In this document: one piece after another, positions 1 to 5,375 of the stretch
Layout of the letters: each line of letters begins with the position of its first letter
Numbering within the stretch: position 1 is the stretch's first letter
NCBI GenBank assembly: GCA_947057405.1
Contig: CAMSEJ010000153.1
Location: forward strand, 1 to 6,252
Source: an uncultured Roseburia sp.
GTDB taxonomy: Bacteria; Bacillota; Clostridia; Lachnospirales; Lachnospiraceae
DNA length: 6,252 bases
Direction: 5' to 3'
Notes under the pieces: model-generated
Databases searched by the model: none
What the model saw: the letters and a program-made list of their open reading frames with translations, nothing else
What the model was told of the DNA's origin: nothing
Translations under genes and position numbers: made by a program

Positions 1-32
1 TGGGGCACACCATGTTATCGTAATTTCTTATC

Positions 33-41
33 TGTTATAAT
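33..41 (+). promoter_or_regulatory. Possible extended -10 promoter element
   Basis: TGTTATAAT reads as a TG-N-TATAAT extended -10 box. No good -35 box lies 16-18 bases upstream, which is usual for extended -10 promoters. The region is AT-rich, so a chance match is quite possible, and no clear plus-strand gene follows. Confidence 0.22.
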
Positions 42-206
42 TCTAAAAATTCTGATTTTTTTCTACAATTTAGATGAAAAAACGTCCCTGACAGGGGATG
101 AAAAAGGATATGGGACGGGATTTATAATCTGAAATACAACAGGAAGGGAGGAGCGGAACAGAATCGGAAAACAGATTGGAATTTTGGTCGAAAACAGGGA
201 AAGTTT

Positions 207-269
207 ATGATGAAATATGTAATGTGCGGATTTGCCGTATGTCAGTTCATGCGGAAATTCATACGTTAA
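207..269 (+). CDS. Possible 20-residue peptide frame
   Basis: Two adjacent ATG codons (207 and 210) begin a 20-codon frame ending in TAA at 267-269. An AGGGA sequence at 196-200 sits 6 bases before the first ATG, an acceptable ribosome binding site. The peptide would be basic and cysteine-containing (MMKYVMCGFAVCQFMRKFIR). A GC-rich hairpin starts at the base right after the stop codon. I recognise no family. Frames of this length arise by chance, so this is only a candidate. Confidence 0.13.
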   Translation: MMKYVMCGFAVCQFMRKFIR

Positions 270-289
270 GCGGCGTACGGGAGCGCCGC
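270..289. terminator. GC-rich hairpin, possible terminator
   Basis: GCGGCG (270-275) pairs perfectly with CGCCGC (284-289) around an 8-base loop. Neither strand has a run of T after the stem, so it is not a canonical intrinsic terminator. Its position downstream of the minus-strand operon suggests transcript-end stabilisation or weak termination. Confidence 0.28.
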
Positions 290-295
290 GACAGA

Positions 296-320
296 GGGGA
301 CGGAGCACAGCTTTGTCCCC
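296..320. terminator. Hairpin abutting the operon's last stop codon
   Basis: GGGGAC (296-301) pairs with GTCCCC (315-320), and an inner AGC/GCT (304-306 with 310-312) closes an ACA loop. In plus-strand RNA the two bases between the stems (GG opposite TT) can pair as G-U wobbles, giving a continuous 11-bp stem. In minus-strand RNA they are A-C mismatches. The hairpin starts directly after the stop codon of the minus-strand gene at 321. No T tract follows on either strand. Confidence 0.33.
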
Positions 321-1499
321 TTATTCTGCGTCCAGTTTTTTAAAATTTACACTTCCGTTATAGTAATCTTCTTTTGGTATGATACCATAAACAGATTCTC
401 CGTTCTCATAGCAGGATACAATAAAATAATTTTCATATTCTGCCCGGATATGTAAGATCATTTCTTCCTGTACAAGCAGTTCCGTCGTTTGGGACGCAAT
501 GTCATAAATCATACATTCGGCTTCTTTGTATCCCCGGGCGAATACCTTATGGTCGTCTATGGAAAACGAGTGGCTGTCGGAAATGATTTTATGATTTTCC
601 TGCGTGTCAATATGATAGCAATAAATATCAGACCTGTTGCCGTCCGGATCTCTCCATTTTCCGTATATCAGTTTTTCTCCCTCTGTCTCACAGTGCCCCA
701 TATCAAGATCCGTCAAAGCAGGGAAGCTTTCCTTCATATCGTTGTCTTTTGTATGGTATGTAAACCATTTCATTTGTTTTCCGGCTTCCTCGTAATTGAT
801 TCCGGTGAATTTCTCTTTGAAATAGCCATAACAGCAAAGAATCATATCCCGGTAAACGCCCGCAATCAGAAGCTGTCCGTTATAACGCTGTTCCATCTCT
901 TTTATGAGCCGGACCGTTCCGGTTTTTAAATCCAGCCGGTTGAATGAAGTACGGCTTAAGCCCGTTTGTACCGGCATGCCGCTTTCATCCTTTTTAGTTT
1001 CGCTGGTTAATGTGCAAAAATACATGCTGCCGTCCTTTATGGCGTAATATCCGAGATAGTCGCTGTCAACCTGAGCTACAACCCGCTGGCCGCTCCTGTC
1101 GGGTTCTGATTCGATCAGGCTGGTTTTGCCTGTTCCGGGAACAGACCAGACCAGGTAAAGCTTTCCGCCGTATACAAATAAGGACTGGCAGTAAAACGCA
1201 TATGCGTCACACCGCTGCTCTTCCGGTGTATCTTTCTTCCACGTCTTATGCATTCAGTTGGGCTTGCTGCAGACAATGGCATTTTTGCGCATTTGATAAT
1301 CGTAAAACTGCAGGAACCTATCGTTGTTTAAATAATAAAATCCGTCCTCCGATGCAAATTCACCCAAATTGGCGACGTAAATCATTTCTTCTCTGCTGTT
1401 GTTTGGCTGTGCGAACCGGCCTGTAAGAATTACCGCCGCCAGCAATGCGCATATGCCGCCCAGAATGATAAACCATTTTCGTTTCATCTTGATATCCAT
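321..1499 (-). pseudogene. Membrane-anchored propeller-like protein with in-frame TGA
   Basis: This is one 392-codon gene split by a TGA at 1254-1256, with both parts in the same frame. The start at 1499 is supported by AAGGA five bases upstream. Residues about 9-26 form a single hydrophobic membrane anchor without a lipobox, so the rest should lie outside the membrane. Repeated short beta-like segments (FVYGGKLYLV, YYAIKDGSMYFC, KLIYGKWRD, YFIVSCYENG) suggest a beta-propeller, as in DUF5050-like Firmicute proteins. Around the break the protein reads C-S-K-P-N-stop-M-H-K, with another Cys 15 residues after the stop. Relatives as I know them carry C-x4-C-x-H...C here, so the TGA replaces a conserved cysteine codon. 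The ATG directly after the TGA has no ribosome binding site. The gene probably serves with the upstream exporter. Its function is unknown. Nonsense decay is most likely; selenocysteine is the alternative. Confidence 0.68.
1209..1229 (-). other. Hairpin downstream of the in-frame TGA (SECIS-like)
   Basis: On the minus strand ACACCG (1229-1224) pairs with CGGTGT (1214-1209) around a 9-base loop starting with GA. The stem begins 24 bases, and the loop 30 bases, after the TGA at 1256-1254. A short stem, small loop, G at the first loop positions and roughly this distance are the usual description of bacterial selenocysteine insertion elements. It overlaps coding sequence for the conserved T-P-E-E-Q-R-C segment, so the complementarity could be accidental. 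Confidence 0.25.
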
Positions 1500-1509
1500 T
1501 CCTTTCCTT
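1500..1509 (-). promoter_or_regulatory. Ribosome binding site of the propeller-like gene
   Basis: On the minus strand AAGGAAAGGA leads directly into the ATG at 1499. AAGGA at 1509-1505 is five bases from that ATG, whereas the second in-frame Met four codons later would be too far away. This selects the first ATG as the start. Confidence 0.55.
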
Positions 1510-1599
1510 CGCTCCGGTATAAAACGTTATGAAAATGTAATCCGTTTTACACTGCCTGTACCGTTCGCTGCAATTTGACTTTGGCGCTTATGCAGCCTG

Positions 1600-2025
1600 T
1601 CACTCCCGAAATTGCAGGTATAAATAGTTCCGGCATACAAAGGCAAATGCAACAGGGATTGCAATCGTAAACATATACCATCCATTTTCCTGCAGCCGGT
1701 CCAGATAGCCGTTTCCGGTCATAAAACAATTCATGGAAAACCTCCTTACGGCAGAGACGCCAAGATAATCCGCCGCCAGAGGTACGCCCAGCAAAAATAA
1801 CTGCAGGACAGCTGCCCCGGCCATATTTTTGATCCATACAGACGTCGCCAAAACCATCCAAAGCACACAGGATGCCATAAGGTATCGTTCTAAAAACAAG
1901 AGCAGCACATACGTCCAGACAGGCATTTCAATCGGAAAGCCTGCAAGCTGCGGGATGGCGTAAATGGAAGCTCCCCATCGGTTCAGGCCAAATATCCGGT
2001 ATGCATCCGGCCCAGCCTGCCGCAA
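1600..2025 (-). pseudogene. Permease fragment 3: C-terminal helices
   Basis: This carries G-L-N-R-W-G-A-S-I-Y-A-I-P-Q, matching the G-M-Q-Y-G...L-P-I-Q-S segment of the first half, then about four membrane helices ending in F-V-C-R-N-Y-L-Y-L-Q-F-R-E and a TGA. Only about 12-15 residues separate the G-R segment of fragment 2 from this I-P-Q motif. The first half has about 40 there, including one whole membrane helix. A missing piece of about 100 bp with a frame change is therefore likely. The nominal TTG start at 2025 has no ribosome binding site. Confidence 0.6.
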
Positions 2026-3125
2026 ACCATCAACCCAAGCATGCCGGTAGAAAAATCTGTCCCGAAAATTCCGGCAAACGCGGCAATCAGAAAAACAAGC
2101 AGCGTACCGAAACGGAGCATATCGTTTTGATACGGCACATATTCCTTTCCGAACAGATAATTCCAGCCGCCTTCATAGATAAAACCCGGCTGCCGCCCTG
2201 TCCGGTTTTCATATTCCAGTAAATAATCCCTGCGCAGAAGCACCCATTCAAAAGCGTTCCTTCCTTTTGTTTCGGCCGCCGCCAGCTCCTCGGCCGCCTG
2301 CAGCTTTCGTTCTGTCAGATTTCCCGCTGCATATTCCTGCTGGGCCTGTTTCGTTGTTTTGTCCCATTTTCGGAACCGCTTCTGTTCCTGGTCTATCAGG
2401 GCAGTCCCTTTGTCAAACGTTACATCTTCCAGTGCCTGCATATATTGCCGGTAATAGTATTCATCCAAAGGAAGGTAGGTATGTTTCCCCGCTGCGCTGC
2501 AAATTTGGACAGCCGCAAATACCAGAAAAATCCAGAGTACCCTGTTCATAATTAACGCTTTATAACATTCGTGCAAAAAAACGCTTGTATGGATTTGCCT
2601 GCCAGAGCGTGTTTGAAAAATGCTTTTCGGCAGATGGCGGGAATGATTTTTCAAATATGCTCTGGAAAAAGCCGCGCCCGCACCCTGCTTTTTTGCCTTC
2701 TGCCGGAATTCTTTTCGCGAATAAAAACTGCAAAGCAGGACGGGCAGAACCGACATGCACAGAAAAACAGCCGCCAGAAATACTTCCGACATCCCCGCCG
2801 CAAAGCCTGCCAGGTTCAAATTAAAATAATATCGGTATACCGGTGTCACCTGCAAAAAACGGATTATGTTGACATATTTCAACAAAAACAGAAGAGAATT
2901 GGCAGGAATCAGAATATGAAATACCCCGGAACCTCCAAGAAACAAAATACTTTTGACATAAAATCCAATGGCTGACTGTGCCGAAAGCGCAAATAAAAAG
3001 AAAAACAGGCCAAGAGTAAAGAACGCGGCTGTCTTGGAAATCCAAAAAAGAAGCAGGTAACCCTGCAGATCCACTGTCAGAGCGCAGCTCATATACCCCT
3101 GTACCGACTGGATCGGCAAATCCAT
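1983..3125 (-). pseudogene. Permease fragment 2: core, end of half 1 to half 2
   Basis: This frame holds L-P-I-Q-S-V-Q-G and four to five hydrophobic segments that end the first half. A basic linker (S-R-K-E-F-R-Q-K-A-K-K) follows. The second half begins with H-E-C-Y-K-A-L and a membrane helix (R-V-L-W-I-F-L-V-F-A-A-V). A long extracytoplasmic helical region rich in Q, K, E and A follows, then a helix (T-L-L-V-F-L-I-A-A-F-A-G-I-F) and D-F-S-T-G-M-L-G-L-M. An extra T in the GGATTTGCC context (plus-strand 3118-3120) explains the loss of frame at its start: GGATTGCCG would read G-L-P-I-Q-S. The ATG at 3125 is thus not a true start. The last residues before 1983 are probably out of frame. Confidence 0.62.
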
Positions 3126-3136
3126 ACTGCATACCG

Positions 3137-3832
3137 CTAAACAGATAATTTTCCAAAAGAAACAATGCGCTTAAAACAGCCAGAATCGCAAACAGTGCCA
3201 GAATCTTTCCCGCCATCAGCCTTGTCCGTCCGTTTTTTTAATGGTTTGAACAAAGAAAACATGCCTTCTTCTTTTTCTTCCATAATCAGGACAGAACAGG
3301 CGAAAAACAAAAGAAGCGCCAGGAAAATATCCGTTGAAGGAGCTGACAGCATCTGGTTTACCATAGCGGAATTTTGAAACCGGGGCTGCACATGTGCCAG
3401 ATTGGCAAACACTTCCCCTGTTTTCTTTGCATTCCGGACCGAAAAAGAATCCTGTTTCCGGAAAATCGAAACGGCATTTTCCCCTGCTGCTTCTTTTATT
3501 GTTTTTTCTACATAATCCGGATAATGCCCGATATCCAGCAGATCCTGATACAGGGTCTCATACAACAGGCGCTTTGCAAACTGTTTCGTATCCGTCTCCC
3601 CGTACTGCTGCTTTGCGAGAGCATGACAGTTTTCCTCTGTATAAGAAAGCTGTTCTTCGTATGGGAGTTCTTCCATAGAAGCGCAGGCATTCCGATAATC
3701 GTTTTTATGATATAAATGCCCGTGATCATCTGTCATGACAAAAACGGCGTTCGCTCCCAGAAATAAAACAAATGCCAAAAGAAAGGATCTTTTTGATGCT
3801 ACTTTCCAAAATTCATTGGCAGCAATCCTCAT
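3137..3832 (-). pseudogene. Permease fragment 1: N-terminal half start
   Basis: This in-frame part carries a cytoplasmic N terminus, membrane helix 1 (residues about 16-33), an acidic helical extracytoplasmic region (about 34-165) and helix 2 (about 168-184). The cytoplasmic E-E-K-E-E-G-M-F-S-L-F-K-P segment follows, where ABC-2 permeases usually continue with N-G-R. The frame is lost at residue 198-199, in the run of seven A. The residues after that (R-T-D-K-A-D-G-G-K...) down to 3137 are out-of-frame readout. Removing one A gives K-P-L-K-N-G-R-T-R-L-M-A-G-K, the expected continuation into the next helix, encoded from 3237 to about 3120. Confidence 0.65.
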
Positions 3833-4706
3833 ATGCGCTCCCTCCTGTGCCAAATCTGTATAAATATTCCTCCTCCAACGTCGGCGGTACGGTCTGAAAC
3901 GGGTAATCCTCCGGCTCTTGTTCGGAAATAATGCGTACCCGTATCCCGTCCGAAGATAATGTAAGATTACTGATAAGATACCTGTCTTGTATATCTTTTA
4001 TTGCCTCCTCCGGTACAACCAGCTCAAACACTTTCCCGATTAAATCATAAAGCAGCTTTTGCGGCCGGTCCCAGGCAGCGATATGTCCTTCTTTTAATAA
4101 AATCACTTCCCGGGCGATGGATTCGATATCCGAAACCACATGGGTTGCCCAAATCACAATCTTATCCTGGGAAACCCCGGATATAATGTTGCGTATATGA
4201 ATTCGCTCGGCAGGATCCAGTCCGGCCGTAGGTTCGTCCAAAATCAATACCTTTGGATTGCCCAGAAGAGCCTGAGCAATTAAAATCCGCTGTTTCATTC
4301 CTCCGGAATACGTTCCCAGTTTCTGGCCTAATCGGTTCGAAAGATGCACCATCTCGGAAACCTCCCGGATCTGCTCTTTGGCCCGGGATTTCGGCATCCC
4401 TTTTAATGCCGCCATGTAAGAGAGGAAACGGAGCCCGGTAAAACCGGGATACAATCCTTGCTGCTGCGGCATAACCCCGAGAATGGCACGGAAATTTTTT
4501 CCCATCCGGCTGATATCAGCCCCGTCATACCGGATGCTTCCGGCATCCGGTTTTAAATTTCCTGCAATCAGGTTCATTAAGGTCGATTTGCCGGCTCCGT
4601 TCGGGCCAAGCAGGCCGTATACTCCCGCTGAAAACACGCCGGTAAAATCAGAAAGGGCGATGCTTGTCCCATAGCTTTTTTGCAGACGGTCTATGCTCAG
4701 TTCCAC
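3813..4706 (-). CDS. ABC-2 type exporter ATP-binding protein
   Basis: This is an intact 297-residue cytoplasmic ATPase that would power the permease encoded directly downstream. All nucleotide-binding motifs are present: Walker A GPNGAGKST (34-42), Q-loop in M-P-Q-Q-Q (79-83), signature Y-S-G-G-M-K-Q-R (133-140), Walker B V-L-I-L-D-E (153-158), D-loop G-L-D (162-164) and switch histidine H189. The shape is that of the CcmA/NatA-like exporter subfamily, with a ~75-residue C-terminal extension. The start is a GTG at 4706, chosen because AAGGAG lies six bases upstream and the upstream frame stops four bases before it. The substrate cannot be read from sequence. Since the permease is broken, this ATPase may have no partner. 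It shows no lesion itself. Confidence 0.93.
   Translation of the reverse strand: MELSIDRLQKSYGTSIALSDFTGVFSAGVYGLLGPNGAGKSTLMNLIAGNLKPDAGSIRYDGADISRMGKNFRAILGVMPQQQGLYPGFTGLRFLSYMAALKGMPKSRAKEQIREVSEMVHLSNRLGQKLGTYSGGMKQRILIAQALLGNPKVLILDEPTAGLDPAERIHIRNIISGVSQDKIVIWATHVVSDIESIAREVILLKEGHIAAWDRPQKLLYDLIGKVFELVVPEEAIKDIQDRYLISNLTLSSDGIRVRIISEQEPEDYPFQTVPPTLEEEYLYRFGTGGSAYEDCCQ
3841..3846 (-). promoter_or_regulatory. Ribosome binding site deciding the permease start
   Basis: AGGAGG sits eight bases before the ATG at 3832. A longer frame from an ATG at 3853 would put this site inside the gene, so the Met at 3832 (M-R-I-A-A-N-E-F-W-K) is preferred. The site lies inside the end of the ATPase gene, so the two were probably translationally coupled. 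Confidence 0.7.
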
Positions 4707-4709
4707 AGG

Positions 4710-4853
4710 CTACTCCTTTCTCTGCATCCACTCCCGTACCTGCCGGTTTGCTTCTGTTATGATTTCAGATATGCCTGCCCGTTCAAGCTTTTCATTCAAT
4801 TCCTGCAGCGCCTGGGCCACATCCGGTACATCTGCAGACATCAGCTGTGTCAT
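4710..4853 (-). pseudogene. C-terminal remnant, probably a solute-binding lipoprotein
   Basis: A 47-codon frame ends in TAG three bases before the ATPase start. It reads Q-E-L-N-E-K-L-E-R-A-G-I-S-E-I-I followed by Q-V-R-E-W. This resembles the tail of extracellular solute-binding proteins of the DUF3502 kind, which commonly end with ...F-x-x-K-L-x-x-A-G-I-D-x-V-I-x-E-x-Q-R-Q-L-D-E-W. The frame stays open upstream to a TAA at 4914-4916 but has no ribosome binding site, signal sequence or the rest of such a protein. It therefore appears to be the 3' end of a larger gene cut off on the side of the recombinase element. The family call rests on the short tail only. A small independent peptide gene is the alternative. 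Confidence 0.42.
4713..4718 (-). promoter_or_regulatory. Ribosome binding site of the ATPase gene
   Basis: AAGGAG lies six bases before the GTG at 4706 and inside the last codons of the upstream remnant frame, whose TAG stop is at 4710-4712. This supports the GTG start and coupling of the ATPase to the gene once upstream. Confidence 0.7.
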
Positions 4854-4879
4854 ACCTAAATAGTTGAAAAATAATCGAA

Positions 4880-4909
4880 TTGATTGTGAAACTTCAAGAT
4901 TTGATTGTG
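4880..4909. repeat. Two TTGATTGTG direct repeats, 21 bp apart
   Basis: TTGATTGTG occurs at 4880-4888 and again at 4901-4909, two helical turns apart, in an AT-rich stretch between the recombinase and the truncated operon. The position suits recombinase-binding or attachment-site sequence at an element end, but the other end is not in the window and nothing proves the role. Confidence 0.4.
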
Positions 4910-4925
4910 TTTTTTAGATATTCCT

Positions 4926-4967
4926 CCGCCACAGGGGATAAACACCATTCCCCTGTATGCGGTTTTT
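4926..4967 (+). terminator. Hairpin with T tract on the plus strand
   Basis: CCGC-C-ACAGGGGA (4926-4938) pairs with TCCCCTGT-AT-GCGG (4949-4962), giving an 8-bp and a 4-bp stem with a small internal bulge and a 10-base loop. Five T follow on the plus strand (4963-4967). It lies just after the recombinase stop codon but has its T tract on the opposite strand. It would stop transcription entering the element from the flank and might act only weakly for the recombinase transcript. Confidence 0.55.
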
Positions 4968-4979
4968 GGAAGCGTCACA

Positions 4980-5375
4980 CTAACTTTTTACCGTTAGCTG
5001 GCTTCCCTGTTTCATAAAATTAAAATGTATCTCTACCGTTGTGTTCCGCCTTCCCTCTGACATATCCTCATGGACGACAATCTCTTTAATGAGCAGATGA
5101 AGCATTTCCCTGTCAAGCTCCTTAATGTCGGCATACTGCCTAATCAATGACAGCCATTTTGAATTGTCCTCCAGCTCCTTTGCCGCTCCGTCAAAACGCT
5201 TACGCATCATGTCCGCCTTTTTCTGCAAGGCTTCCTGTTCGTCCTGTGCTTTTTCCATCATACGGGTAAAGTTTGTTTCGTTAATTCTGCCCGCCACCCA
5301 GTCCTCATAGAGTTTTGAAATAAGCGCATCCAGTTCGGAAAGCCTGCGTTCATTCTCTGCAAGTTTTTCTTTCAT
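4980..5375 (-). CDS. C-terminal part of the large serine recombinase, other frame
   Basis: Its ATG overlaps the TGA of the preceding frame (ATGA at 5372-5375), with no good ribosome binding site. The first ~95 residues are a charged coiled coil (E-R-R-L-S-E-L-D-A-L-I-S-K-L-Y-E-D) typical of the arm that follows the zinc ribbon in large serine recombinases and controls synapsis. The end (L-I-K-E-I-V-V-H-E...R-R-N-T-T-V-E-I-H-F-N-F) resembles the DUF4368 tail. The family normally has both parts in one chain. The open frame extends upstream of the ATG through Q-C-D-S-D-E-K-R-R-R, so a one-base loss (or -1 slip) near the A6 run at 5411-5416 would join them. This may be a true mutation, a sequencing error or programmed frameshifting. 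Confidence 0.78.
   Translation of the reverse strand: MKEKLAENERRLSELDALISKLYEDWVAGRINETNFTRMMEKAQDEQEALQKKADMMRKRFDGAAKELEDNSKWLSLIRQYADIKELDREMLHLLIKEIVVHEDMSEGRRNTTVEIHFNFMKQGSQLTVKS

Larger units (their letters stand above)
1..320. other. Intergenic stretch without a convincing gene
   Basis: This stretch lies beyond the 3' end of the minus-strand operon. An 81-codon minus-strand frame at 63-308 lacks a ribosome binding site and resembles no family I know, so I do not call it. On the plus strand there is one extended -10-like sequence near 33-41, a 20-codon reading frame at 207-269 and two GC-rich hairpins at 270-320. No tRNA, CRISPR or insertion-sequence signature is visible. It may be the boundary between convergent transcription units, but the neighbouring gene to the left is outside the window. 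Confidence 0.5.
1600..3832 (-). pseudogene. Two-halved ABC-2 exporter permease, frameshifted
   Basis: This is the membrane partner of the ATPase immediately upstream, whose gene it overlaps by 20 bases. Read through all frames it gives about 740 residues with some 12 hydrophobic segments. It has two similar halves. Each starts with an E-F/C-Y/W-K-x-type cytoplasmic segment and a membrane helix, then a long charged helical region outside the membrane. Each continues with a helix followed by an acidic or aromatic G-M-F/L-x-L segment with G-R, and an I-Q-S / I-P-Q stretch leading into further helices. The start at 3832 is fixed by AGGAGG eight bases upstream. Three breaks disrupt it: an extra A in an A7 run (3233-3239), an extra T near 3118-3120, and a probable deletion with frame change at about 1985-2025. 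Unless these are sequencing errors, no functional transporter can be made. Confidence 0.75.

Noticed and set aside
83..117. CGTCCC/GGGACG stem in the left intergenic stretch
   Set aside because: Six pairs closing a 23-base loop without a T tract or further pairing are expected by chance.
63..308. 81-codon minus-strand frame
   Set aside because: No ribosome binding site, no recognisable motif, composition like random readout, and it overlaps two GC-rich hairpins.
489..929. 146-codon plus-strand frame opposite the propeller-like gene
   Set aside because: It is the antisense of a clearly family-like coding frame, has no ribosome binding site, and its cysteine- and phenylalanine-rich sequence is typical of shadow frames.
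321..1253. Independent 310-residue gene starting right after the TGA
   Set aside because: The ATG has no ribosome binding site, and the two frames form one protein with the motif continuing across the stop; at most it is made by reinitiation.
1254..1256. Reassigned genetic code (TGA as an amino acid)
   Set aside because: TGA is used as an ordinary stop at the end of the intact ATPase gene (3813) and of the permease (1600).
2571..2975. 134-codon plus-strand frame opposite the permease
   Set aside because: It is the reverse of a membrane-protein coding region with hydrophobic helices on the other strand; the translation looks like readout and has no domain.
3374..3715. 113-codon plus-strand frame opposite permease fragment 1
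   Set aside because: The minus-strand frame here is continuous with a ribosome binding site and ABC-2 permease features; the plus frame has neither.
4871..4897. Outward minus-strand promoter (TTGAAG and GATTAT)
   Set aside because: The -35 match is partial, the -10 match is four of six and the spacer is only 15 bases in AT-rich DNA, so it is not distinguishable from chance.
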